A stretch of 64,000 bases of DNA from Prinia subflava (lineage: Eukaryota > Chordata > Aves > Passeriformes > Cisticolidae): positions 94,223,338-94,287,337 of the forward strand of contig NC_086247.1 in the NCBI RefSeq assembly GCF_021018805.1, in the 5' to 3' direction. A model generated the notes under the pieces. It saw only the letters and a list, made by a program, of their open reading frames with translations. It made no database searches and was not told the DNA's origin. Positions 23,401 through 34,259 of the stretch are shown here, piece after piece. The translations under genes were made by a program, and so were the position numbers. Every line of letters starts with the position of its first letter. Positions within the stretch are counted from its first letter, which is position 1.

Positions 23401-26400
23401 AGAGGAAAGCAATAAAGTTCCAGCAGATTCGATTTTTCCCACTAAATAATCACCCTGACCTTTTTCACTAACTTCACAATAACAGTTCTTGAAGAAGCAA
23501 GCAGAAACAGTGAGAGATTTGTATGGCACACCCATGTCTAAAGCATGAAAAGAATGTAGAAGAGCATTGATGGTACTAGTAAACAAAAGGCAACATGGAA
23601 TATAAAGCAAAAACAAATACTAATCAAAATCAGTGGGCTTAATATTTATAAAGGAATGTGTTGATAAAATACTGGGTGCAGGGAAATTACACAAAAGCAT
23701 TTGGAGATTTTAAAACTCTCTTGCAAGAGAAAAATACCAGAAACATATTCAGCTCCCACCCCAAACTGTTTCTTTAACTTAGGAAATAGTTTCAGTCACA
23801 GTTGTTTTGTAAAAGTTGATAAATTAATTGGTGAAATAACACCGGCCATGACTTTGGCACCAGAAGATATATTATTAAGATACTTAATTCAGAATTCCTA
23901 ATTCCTATGGGTTTTTGCCTTAACATTAAAAGTAATAACTTCTACTGAAAATATTTTTCTTTATTACCATCACATAAATAATCTTGTCTTCATTTTGTTA
24001 GATTTTTCTCAAGGTAATTCATACATTACACAAGAGAAACATTACTAGAGGTTCTTACAACTGTTTTATATCAGAGGATGAAGAATTAGATTTTTAAAAC
24101 AGCAACAATTAAAGCCTTGTTCTGTCACTTTTAAAATCTAAAAGGCAAAAAAAAGGCATTTTACAGAGGAGAAAAGAGATCACAAACAAAAAGTTTTACC
24201 ACCTGAGAAAGGTGCAAAACAAATAAGAGGATAATTGATGAAAAGAAATAAGCCTGTAAGTGTTGGTGCCAGAAGGAACTGAAATTGGTCTTTACTCACT
24301 GAAACAAAATCAAAGTATTCAAATTAGAAGAGAAAAGTGGCACAAAAGCTCCAAGATCAGTACCATACTACTTTCTGGAAAATAAATTTGTTGCTTCCAC
24401 TCTCCAGATGCCTAAAACCATGAACATGCCAAGTGCTGTGCAATCAAAGAGTACTTCAGCAATATAAGGGTGTGTTACATTTTACAGACACACTATAATT
24501 AGAGTTAATAATTTTTCCTTCCTCTGATGATCATAGTGCACTCACATAAGCAAAAATTCCTAAGAATACAACTTTCTGCCTTTAAATAAATGCTTTATGT
24601 ATAGAAAACCACAGTCTATTGAAGGTTGTATAGTAATGCTTCAGCTGTACAGGAATCCTCAGGTTTCAAAACGTCTTTTGTACAGATAAGTTGTCCTTAA
24701 TTTATTTGTGTGAATATGAAAAGTACTCACGTGTAATAAAGCTAAAACCTCAGTATCTTCTGTCTTTGTGTAACTAATACTCAAGATTTGTTGTTTTGAC
24801 ATGAATCTTTGTATATTAGCCTATGCTACAGGCTCCACAGTTCCACAATTACATGTTTACTATTTTTTCATTCATCTCCATGCACAATTAGTATAGTTCT
24901 TTAGTATGAGTTCTCAAATAGTGTCTTGTGTTACTTCTTTCTAGTATCAGTATAATTTATAAGTTTATAATTATTACAGCAAATATAATTAAAGACTGCT
25001 TCTAAATGTGACTTCTTACCGATCCTCACTGGAATGCAATAGCTTTTCAGATTAAGATAGCTACAATTGTATTCTGAAGTTTTTTGACTTTCAAACTCAG
25101 GGAATTTTACTTCCTTTACTTTCAGGAAAATCTGAGCGAAGAATATTAAAAAATCTCTAGCAAAGAATAACTGCAGAATTAATTGATGGGGTGCCAGTTC
25201 TAGTGAACTGGGGTATGTAAATAATGATAATTCTTAATTCATCTAATGTCAGATTTAAAAAAAAGTCTTTCATATTCACAGTGATTCTAAAAAGCAGGGT
25301 TTAGGCTGTCTCCTGTGTACATGGGAAGCTGTTGCTGATTCAGGTCTCCGATAAAGACCCAATCCTGTTTGATTAGTTCTAGCAGACACTTAGCAGTTGC
25401 CCACCCTAGAATAAGTTGTCATTACTCTGCCACCAGATTAGCTTTAGACCTTGCCATTAAAGAAGATGTACTTACTCTTACTCAGTGTTAGTGCCAACCG
25501 TGAAATAAGAAACGCAGTACAATTCCAAAATGCCCCAAAGTTACTCTCTGGAGACAAGGCTGTTGATGACTTATCCTAGATCAATCATCATTGAAGGTCG
25601 CCTGTCCTATTTGGCAATATTTGTTCAGTAACTAATAAAGATCAGCCTGCAGTTATTTATATTAGGTTATCATCTCTCCAGGGTGAAGCTTAATCCATTT
25701 TACAATGTTTTTCCCAACAAGACAACATGAGTTTCTCTGTCTGAAAATGAATTAAGTGCCTGGTTTCTAAATATGGGATCTGACATTGTTCTTGTTACAA
25801 AAAGCAATTTATTCCCCAAAAGGCTTACACTTCAAAGGTTATATAAAAAGGTTCAAATATCAGTGCTATCCATTTTTCAATTACTGGGCTTCCTAACACC
25901 ACTAGCTTTTGGACAGATAAGCAGTGGTATCAGTTTTCTTATTCAACATCTCATAGGTTTCCAATTCAGCATCCCAGAGAAAGCAAATTTATTGTAATAC
26001 ATTGAGCTTCTTTCAAAGCAGGAGTATCCAGATTGTTTCCCACAAGACTATATGGTATATCTAATAGTATCTTAAAGGGATGTTTATGAAACACTACATA
26101 CTTATGATTGTGATTATTGCTGTAGATTAGGAAGCTTGACTATGGCCAGACTTTATCAATTTTAAATTTTTAGTAATAGAAAGGAAATCGGTTTCATCTA
26201 CCAATGAAAATTGGAATACACTTGTGAAATATGACTGTTCTAAGGTGATTCTGTCTCCCAACATTGTTATAAAGTTCAAACAAAAAACAGTGAGAATAAC
26301 AGAAAAACTTTTGCATAACATTCTGTGTATGTGCATAGCTTCTGTAACAATTAGCAATATCAAATATAACAAGATAACAATAATAATAATAATGGCTTTT

Positions 26401-28329
26401 AATTTTAAATAAAATATTCTCTCTTACGAAGATATCATTCAAGTATTGTAAGTAGTAAGTATATTAAAATGGTTTTTCTTTACAAATTAATAAAATTCCT
26501 TTTTCTAATTTCTGATCATATTTCATGGACAATATAGCCAAGCTTTGATGTATTTTTAGTGGAAAGCTCTACGGGAAATCTTTCAGAGTTATGGATCAGC
26601 ACTGAGTCATAGCAACAGGTTTAGGGCTTGCTTCTGCCAGGAATTTCTTGGAGAAGGAAAAGAAAATGTTGTTAAATTCTAAGCCTGAGTGAGAAGCCTG
26701 GAATGACAGAGCACTTACTAAACCTGCCAAAAATACTCATCCAATGCTGATTGCAGAAACTCATTGTTTTCCATCTCAGATGAAGACTGCAGTAAGAAGT
26801 GATATGTGTTGATCTGAATTTGCTTCCAAATTATGTCTTTTTTAAAATCGTTATTTTAACAAAGCAGTATTTCATTTTTAAGTAGATCAGACTGATGTTT
26901 GTAGGGCACTGGTAAAAAAGAAAAAGAAAATAAATAGAGAGAAGGAAAAGGGACCACTACAGAGAAATTGTTCAAAACCTGAAATATTATAATATAAGTA
27001 ATGTAAATAATAATGAATTAACTGTCATATCTGACACATACCAGGAATATACAAGGGCATGCTTTGTTCAGAAAAGACACAAACACTGTGCATCAAAAAC
27101 ATCATGACCTGCCCTGCAAAAAAAAAAAAAAAATTATTCATGGAGCAGTTAAGATTAATTATGTTTCACATATAGAGAAATTGGGGAAGGGTTTAAAGGA
27201 GAAACATGTTCTTCTAGGTTCTTTTTTATGTTCTCCTTTGGCTGGAGGAGTGCCTTGCAATGCAAGTTCTAAAATTCTTGCTGTCAGAAAGTGTATGAGT
27301 TTAGGAAATTTTAAGGAATAGTGAATTAAACTATGGACTTAGAAAGAAATTAGAACAGAATAAAATAAAACACTCATTCATGAAAGACAATTTTTCCCAA
27401 GCTTTTTGCTTATACAAGTCATATTTTACAAATACGAATCTAGTAAACCCTTGTAGATGTCAAAAAAAAAAAAAAAAAAAAAAAGAGAACAAGAACTATG
27501 TAAGAAAATAATAGAACTGGAGAAGGTGGAAAATGCAAGATGTGAAATAGGTAAGGATCTGGTTACAGGAAGGCCTACTAGAAGTTATCTTAAACGGACA
27601 ACTATGAAAAGAATGAATTCCGTGGCACCAGAAAGGCTTGATCTTGGAATTGAATGCAGAGAACAAAATGCTGTGAGACACTATCACCCTCAAAGAGGGC
27701 AGGAATTAAATACTCACAATCATGTAATTTTCAGAAACAGAATTAAACCTACTTTTCCAAGTATCCTTGATATAACTTCATCATAACGTGGTTGCAAAAA
27801 GGAGAAGTGTGATTTTAAGGCACATGTGGAGGTTAATACATTTGAGTTGAAGTGAACTGGTAACATCATGCAACAAAGCTGGGACACAACATCATCTGGA
27901 ATAATACTTAAACCTGTAATAATTCATGCTCAGGGCGAAGAATCAAAAGTGAAAAGGTGGAGGTAAATCATTGTCATGAGAAGTAAAATCTATGAAAACT
28001 AAAAGATATTCCACCTAGTAATAAGAAGGTTGAAAAGATACATTAATCTATAAATATTTTGCATTAGTCAACAAAAAAAAAAAGGGAAAGGAGATATCAA
28101 AGCAAAAGTACAATCATGTCACAAAAAAGGTTTTGGATATACAATGCCTATAAATTATTACACTCCAGAAAAAAGAAAGGATATTCTTGCCATAGGACAA
28201 GTAATATTATTTTTCATCTAGGGCAGTGAGATAGGGAAATCAAACAGACTTTGAAAGAGAGCTATGTAAATTTTCTAAGTAATAGAGTTGATAGCCATGG
28301 CTAATGACCTAGACTCTACATTTCTGGTG
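20461..28329. other. unique AT-rich sequence, no gene seen
   Basis: No exon or repeat family recognised. Contains an (AAT)n run near 26,378-26,393 and poly(A) runs at about 27,119-27,133 and 27,462-27,484. The parts at about 20,980-21,200 and 25,420-25,700 have dense homeodomain- and GATA-like motifs and could be conserved noncoding elements, but this is only an impression. Confidence 0.5.
21105..21127. promoter_or_regulatory. perfect 10-bp inverted repeat with paired GATA cores
   Basis: ATTATCATTG, then AGC, then CAATGATAAT. The arms are perfect complements. Each arm has a GATA core (TTATC and GATAA) and an ATTG/CAAT SOX-like core. Confidence 0.4.
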
Positions 28330-28335
28330 AGAAAA

Positions 28336-28666
28336 TGTTGCCATGAATTTTCCTGGTTTGCTGAGCGTTCATATTAAAGGAGAAACATGCAGTTTCTCAC
28401 GCTGGTGAATTGTAAACACAGGACCATGTTTTGTAAATATTGGCAATGTTATGAATACTTTCTCCAAGAGAAGGGGAGGCTGAATGACAGCCTCCTGGAC
28501 CAATGTGACAGGAGAGGTGGCGATACCCTTCTCCAATCCATGGTCACCTTGACACAGATATAAAATGGAAAAATAAACTAAGGGCAGGGTCTTCTGCCCT
28601 GCTGCTCTTGTTGCACCCAGATCTCTGTCCCCAGTCTGTGTTCCTGGTTGGGCCTCCACGGTGATA
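28336..28666 (+). repeat. 5' LTR of the class II element
   Basis: It starts TGTTGCC and ends GGTGATA, so the terminal CA is not canonical. A TATA-like GATATAAAAT lies at 28,557-28,566 and AATAAA at 28,572-28,577. The two are so close that the polyadenylation signal lies in U3 and R must be very short, as in betaretroviruses. A short hairpin (AGGGCAG with CTGCCCT) follows. An open frame on the minus strand across the LTR occurs identically in both LTRs and is not a gene. Confidence 0.92.
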
Positions 28667-28668
28667 AC

Positions 28669-28686
28669 TGGCGCCTATACGTGGTC
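28669..28686 (+). other. primer binding site, tRNA-Lys-like
   Basis: TGGCGCC followed by TATACGTGG. This resembles the site complementary to the tRNA-Lys(1,2) 3' end (TGGCGCC, then CAACGTGG), with a changed and one-base-longer middle. It lies two bases after the LTR. Confidence 0.65.
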
Positions 28687-28769
28687 AAGTTGCAAGCTAG
28701 TGAGGAAAGAAAAAAGAAGAAAGAAAAAAAAAATCTGCCTTCCACAGCTGCAAAAAGAAGAAACCCACG

Positions 28770-29267
28770 ATGTTCTCAGAGGAACGATTGATGATGGAAC
28801 TGCTCCACTCCTTTTTGTTGTCCTGTGACGCTGACTTAACCAGGAAACACGTGAGAGAACTATTTAGCTGGAGAAAGAAACTTGGAAGTTTTTATAGTGC
28901 TGAAAAAGCACTCTCAATCGACCCATGGAAAACCCTGGGGGAAAAACTTTTTTTATCCGTTCTGAACGGAAATATGAGAGCTAGCGCTCTCTTAAGGACC
29001 TGGGGAACAGTCTTCCCACTTCTAAAAGAGGCTGGGGAGGACTTTGAAGTTGATTCTGGGTTTTCGACACAGAGGCAGAATGCTGGACATGAGACACAGG
29101 CAGATATTCAGCCTAGTGGAGAACAGGAAAAGGAGGCACAGAAAGTGACTCCCTTGTTTTTCTGCGCACAAGGTGTGGGTCCAGACCATACTGCAGAAAC
29201 ATGCGAGGCAGTGGGTCATGCCGAGCCCACGCCAAGCCCGAAAACTCGGAGGCAAAGAAAAAGATGA
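28770..29267 (+). CDS. truncated retroviral gag, matrix-like N-terminus (165 aa)
   Basis: This frame starts about 100 bases after the primer binding site, where gag is expected. Residues 1-90 are predicted mostly helical, with regularly spaced Leu, Trp and Phe (W29, W52, W73). That layout agrees with the matrix domain of betaretroviral Gag (Gag_p10 type). Residues 91-165 are polar, Gln/Glu/Pro-rich, and end in a basic TRRQRKR tail before a TGA. There is no Gly at position 2, so no N-terminal myristoylation signal is seen. Capsid and nucleocapsid are missing. A short matrix-like protein could still be made; function unknown. Confidence 0.65.
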   Translation: MFSEERLMMELLHSFLLSCDADLTRKHVRELFSWRKKLGSFYSAEKALSIDPWKTLGEKLFLSVLNGNMRASALLRTWGTVFPLLKEAGEDFEVDSGFSTQRQNAGHETQADIQPSGEQEKEAQKVTPLFFCAQGVGPDHTAETCEAVGHAEPTPSPKTRRQRKR

Positions 29268-30226
29268 AGACGTCAGGGGGACGAAACAGTTTCCCAAGCT
29301 CTAGAACAAGAGCAAAATTCTCTGGCTAGTTTACAGCCAGCATCTCAAGTGTAGGAAGTGTTGATGTTGCCACATAGCTATGGTCAGTTTTCCTTGGACC
29401 TTGCAGTGGGTTTCTACGTCCACATCCTATGTTGCATGCATTCTTTGAGAAAAAGTCAATTGCTCAATTTGTGTTTTCTAAGTTCTCTATCCTCAGGTTC
29501 TGCGATCCATGCTAAGAAGGCGGCCACTGAAAGTCTGCTGAGCTGCCTCAGGTGCATTGGACTGATCCTGTTTGATCCTGAAACCTTGTGCACCCTGTGC
29601 CACCCTAGTGCCACCCATCAGAGAAGCCTCTTCGAGATCTGATTAACATGGACACGGACTGGCATCCTCTCTTTTCCTATATAGCCTCCATAGAGACTTT
29701 GGATCCTGTGGAGCTGCTGGACAAGGACAGACTGAAGCAGTGTGATGCTGAGAGCCAACGGACTGTTAATCATGGACTCAGAGGAATTGTTTGCTATGGC
29801 TCAGTTTTATGTATGGTAGCCATTGTGACCTCTGTGGGGAAAGTGCACGTTGTTTGGGGGTTGTGGTTTTGGGACAGAACTTTTGGGGTTCAGAATTTTC
29901 AATTGAGTGCTTAAATTTTTCTTGGAATGCTCCTGCCTTTTGCACCGTATATTCCCTTGTATCTTATAAAAATTTAAAAATATGAGGGTGTTGGTTGAAT
30001 TATGTTAGACTATGCTCGAGATATTTTGAGCAAGTTATTGCAAGGGGTTCAGGGTGAAACCCTGGGTAGCAAAGGCAGAATCAGACCAACATGTAGCCCT
30101 CACACCGTCACCTAAATGAAGGTCGGTGAACTTTATACAGGGTTTTTTTTTCTTTCTTTTTTCCTGTCATAGAATTGTTCATTTTTCTTTTTTTGTTTTC
30201 TTTTTAATATACTTAAAAGGGTGAGA
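29268..30226 (+). other. 3' internal remainder of the class II element
   Basis: No pol is detectable. A probable splice acceptor (pyrimidine tract ending CCTCAG at 29,496) precedes a short frame with a hydrophobic segment. Beyond 29,990 the sequence is rich in small inverted repeats and ends in a weak polypurine tract. The gag-to-3' junction of the internal deletion probably lies near 29,350. Confidence 0.5.
29648..29914 (+). CDS. short frame with one hydrophobic segment, possible env remnant
   Basis: 88 aa, beginning ATGGACACGGAC downstream of the likely splice acceptor at 29,496. Residues about 45-64 are hydrophobic and could span a membrane; the preceding 40 residues are charged and the tail is aromatic. 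By position it could be the end of an envelope transmembrane subunit or a small accessory frame. No family signature is visible, so it remains unassigned. Confidence 0.3.
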   Translation: MDTDWHPLFSYIASIETLDPVELLDKDRLKQCDAESQRTVNHGLRGIVCYGSVLCMVAIVTSVGKVHVVWGLWFWDRTFGVQNFQLSA

Positions 30227-30557
30227 TGTTGCCATGAATTTTCCTGGTTTGCTGAGCGTTCATATTAAAGGAGAAACATGCAGTTTCTCACGCTGGTGAA
30301 TTGTAAACACAGGACCATGTTTTGTAAATATTGGCAATGTTATGAATACTTTCTCCAAGAGAAGGGGAGGCTGAATGACAGCCTCCTGGACCAATGTGAC
30401 AGGAGAGGTGGCGATACCCTTCTCCAATCCATGGTCACCTTGACACAGATATAAAATGGAAAAATAAACTAAGGGCAGGGTCTTCTGCCCTGCTGCTCTT
30501 GTTGCACCCAGATCTCTGTCCCCAGTCTGTGTTCCTGGTTGGGCCTCCACGGTGATA
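30227..30557 (+). repeat. 3' LTR of the class II element
   Basis: Identical over all 331 bases to the 5' LTR by direct reading. It is followed by the second AGAAAA target duplication at 30,558-30,563. Confidence 0.93.
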
Positions 30558-30563
30558 AGAAAA

Positions 30564-33560
30564 CATGCACAAAACTGAAATGAAGTTGAACTTAGTAGGC
30601 TATTTATAAAATAGTACGTACTTCAAAAGATCTCATGCCAGAGATCATGGAGATTTTTTGCCTGTTCCTAACTTTTGGAATGATGATAGTTGATCCACTC
30701 TCCTATTTTTCTTTTTCAATTCTTTCAAACTACCCTTCTCTGTGAAGCTAAATCCTGCTTCTCTGTAGAAAAGATTTTATTAGAGTATATGAGATCATTG
30801 AGGTTGGGTGGCTAAACCTTCATTGCTTCATGTAACTACATCAAAATATTCCCAAGACAAAATTCAGCTGAGGGAAGAGCACAATACCTGGTTAGCCTGA
30901 ATAAATTAATATCAGTTACAGAACACTCTCATTTCTGTTTGGTATTTTCAGCCTTTACCAGTTTCACTGCAATGTGATGCAGAAATACTAAGCTATGAAG
31001 GATTTCTCTTTTTCTTAGAAGTGAAACAACTGAAGGTTTAAGTGCCTGCTTGAATGTCCTAAATTTATTGAGGGTTCCCTCCTTTAAAATAATTGCAGAA
31101 TTACCAGGATATTTGTAACTGCTAAATTCATACTTAGGTAAGGGTATAATCACTGTGTAACATGTATGCAGAGGTCATAGAACAAGGCTTTGGATTGCTT
31201 ACGTTTTGTTCCTGTGGGCAAAACAAGATTCTCAGCTGGTACTTGGGGGTTTATCTTAATTAATATCTTATATCCAGGTCTCACCTTAAAATCTATCCTA
31301 TTGCAACTGATTCAGTCATTTACTTGCAACATTTTGTTACTATAGCATCCAAAGCACTGCTGCTGCTATGGTGTGGGATCAAGTAATCAACATATATCAT
31401 TCCAGTATTACAATCTACATAATGTTCATATTTGATGTTCATATTTATGTATATTTCTTTATCATTGTATTTAGGGAACATGGATGTGAATATGGCATAA
31501 TCTATTTCATGAAATTCTTTGAATTAGGCATCTTTGTTCCATTAGTAACGGTTAGTAAGATAAATACACTAGCCTAAATTAGTTATTTTCTTTCCTCCAT
31601 TGATAATTAGCACTAGAGGGGATGAGTATGAGTTACCTATTAACTCCAATTGCTATGTTTAGCAGTGCATCCAGAAAAATACATTATCAGTCACAGTAAA
31701 GTCCTGCTTCGTTTCTCGTATTTCTTTTCAGAACTCATCAGAAAAGGGAAACTTACAGCTGTGGCAGACCCTCACACTACACTTTGTTCAAACCAATGTT
31801 TGTTTATGTTATATATTTGTCATATGAATACTCGTATTACTGTTTAATGGTGTTCTTCTAACTATAAAAAGTGCAAGTTAAGTATTTACTATTATGATAG
31901 TGGACTAGCACTGTACAATCTGTATTTATATAAATTATTTCATCAAATTGAGTCAAATTTTGCCACAGTCAGGGATATAGGGTTAGCTCTATGGACTTTG
32001 GTAGAGTCAGGAAATAATCTGACCCTATTACTTAAAAATTAAAGGAATTTCATCTTGGTACATAGCCTTACAAAATCATCACTTCTTCCACCTCAGATTC
32101 TACCTTCATGAAACAGCTAATATTTATTTTCATGTGGTTCAGAAACTCTTATTCTGTTAATGAGTCCTAATGTTTATATGTATTTATATAAATTACTGTG
32201 TTTGTAGCTTAAATTAAACAAGATCTTATTGTTCAGTTGATGAGTTATATTGAAATATTATTTTTCATACTGTAAATTGTTAGAAATAATGAATACTTAA
32301 TAACATGGATTTGGACACAATGGTACCATAATTAATAATGTGCAGAATATCTGGTCAAATAAATTAACTATCTGCTCATAATTAAACTAGATACTCTTGC
32401 ATCTTTTTCCCCTCAAGATACTTGACATCTGTAGTAGCTATAACTACAGGACACAGATATCAAAGTACAATGACAGGTACTTAAATAAAAAGATATACTC
32501 TGGTCAGGACTGAGTACAGGAGGGTAGACACCTAGATTTTCAAAGCCAGGTGGTGAAGGGTTTGAATGGAAACCTGATCATGTGTGTTTCACTCTGGCAG
32601 TAGCCTAGTCATTAATCCCAGCTTCCATTTTTGTGCAAGAGAAATTCCTCTCCTTGTGACAGGCTTCTGGTACTGTATTTTATCTGCATATATCATCACA
32701 AGTGTTCCTGTCCTTCATATAATAGCCAGAGCCTCTGTAATGACTACTGCCATGGAAAGTACTTGTTGATTATGAAACTGAAATCAACCTCCCTAGACAC
32801 TTTTAAGTGCATTAGAGAATGGCCTTAGAATTCAAAACTGGTTTTTACAATTGGGTGACCAGAAAAGAAACAGGATGCAGTTGAAGAGGGGCACAAGGGA
32901 AATAATACATTTTGGGATAATCTGCACCAGAAATGACAAAATGGAGTCATGGACTGGTTAATTAGTAAAGATGGAAAAAGAGTCTGAGGTATTAGATAAA
33001 GATTAGAAAGCAAATCTAACTCATCAATGTCACACAGTTCCAGAAAAACAAGTATAATACTGGTTTCTAAAAAAAGTGATGTGGAATAGTCCCTTCCCCC
33101 TTCTTAGAACTGGAAAAAAACCCAGCTTTGGTAGGTATTGTATGCAGTTTTAAGTAATGTACAGAAGACATGCACAGACTACAAAAACTCAGACTAGACA
33201 AACTAGTTTGCAACAGGATTGTCTCAGTTTCCAGGAAGTTTGTGGTTGTTTCAACTCAAGTCAAAAAGAGCAGAGGAAAAACTGTCAGCAATCTTTGTGT
33301 ACATCAAAAATCTGCACGCATAGATAGAAAGGAAATAACACATAAAATTCAGTGCTATGGGATTTAGTACAAAATGTTTATCTTGATCTTTTAAGGATAT
33401 CTTTGATAAATTCTCATGAGATGACAATGTGGAATGGTGCAGGCTCATATTATTCTTTCTTGTGCAATGGTGGACATTTGTTCTATTTTCTATTATGTGT
33501 TTCAAAATACAATTTTTTAAAAAAGAAAGACATTATTCCTGCTCAATTTTGGAAAGAAAT
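30564..33560. other. unique AT-rich sequence, no gene seen
   Basis: No exon or repeat recognised. The short frames have no family resemblance. Confidence 0.55.
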
Positions 33561-34112
33561 TATAGAATCATAGAATATGCTGAGTTGGAAGGGACCCATT
33601 AGGATTATCAAATGCAGCTCCTGGCCCTGCACATGACATCTTAAAGAGTCACTCCCTGTGCCTCAGAGCATAAATGCTCTTCGAACTCTCAGGCTTGGTG
33701 CTGTGACTAGCTCCCTGGGGAGCTTTTCCAGTGCCCAACAACCCTCTAGGAGAAAAAAAATTTTTCCTGATGTCCAATCTAAACTTCCCCTGACCCAGCT
33801 TCATGCCATTCCATTGGGTCCTATCTCTGGTCATCAGAATGAAGAGATCAGTGCCTGCCCCTCCCCTTCCCCTCACAAGGAAGCTGCAACTACAGTGAAG
33901 TCTCCCCTCAGTATCCTGTTCTGCAGACTGAACAGCCCAAGTGACTCCAGTCCTTCCTCATATGGCTTCCCCTCAAGGTTCCTCATCATCTGTGTTGCTC
34001 ACCTTTGGATACTATCTGATAAAATCTTTTTTTATACTGTGCCACCAAAAACTGCCCCCAGCACTCGAGGTGAGGCTGTCCTAGTGCAGAACAGAGTGGG
34101 ACAATCAGGGCC
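33561..34112 (-). mobile_element. CR1 LINE 3' fragment
   Basis: On the plus strand it begins with the reverse complement of the CR1 tail (ATAGAATCATAGAATATG) and the GAGTTGGAAGGGACCCAT block, then runs back through the 3' UTR into the C-terminal ORF2 region. On the minus strand 33,876-33,649 the LDIRKNFFSPRG segment is the usual CR1 ORF2 C-terminal motif. It is truncated and degraded. It is a different CR1 subfamily from the copy at 10.6 kb. Confidence 0.93.
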
Positions 34113-34259
34113 TGCTTTGGTGTTTTGATTTTCTGCCCACCAGGAAAAGAACAATAGCTAGGAAAACTCAGAAGGAAGGAAGTAGACTAGAGTAAGAGTG
34201 TCCCAAGTCACACTCTTCTTCCTAGAATTTACTACTTGCTGTCTGTGACAGTTCCTTCA

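Larger units (their letters stand above)
28330..30563 (+). mobile_element. class II (beta-like) endogenous retrovirus, internally deleted, with identical LTRs
   Basis: A full insertion: 6-bp target duplication AGAAAA (28,330-28,335 and 30,558-30,563), two 331-bp LTRs, a Lys-type primer binding site, a leader, a gag matrix-like frame, about 880 bp of 3' sequence and a weak polypurine tract (AAAAGGGTGAGA, about 30,215-30,226). The internal part is only 1,560 bp, and no protease, reverse transcriptase or integrase remains, so it needed enzymes from another element. A 6-bp duplication and a Lys primer site both fit class II (ERVK-type) retroviruses. Identical LTRs point to a recent insertion. Confidence 0.9.

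Noticed and set aside
28369..28659. 96-codon minus-strand frame repeated identically at 30,260-30,550
   Set aside because: A duplicated protein gene was considered, but the unit is an LTR with target duplications, TATA and AATAAA; the frame is antisense to it.
33649..34128. 156-codon plus-strand and 75-codon minus-strand frames
   Set aside because: Both are readings of a CR1 fragment; the minus one is a remnant of ORF2, the plus one is antisense.
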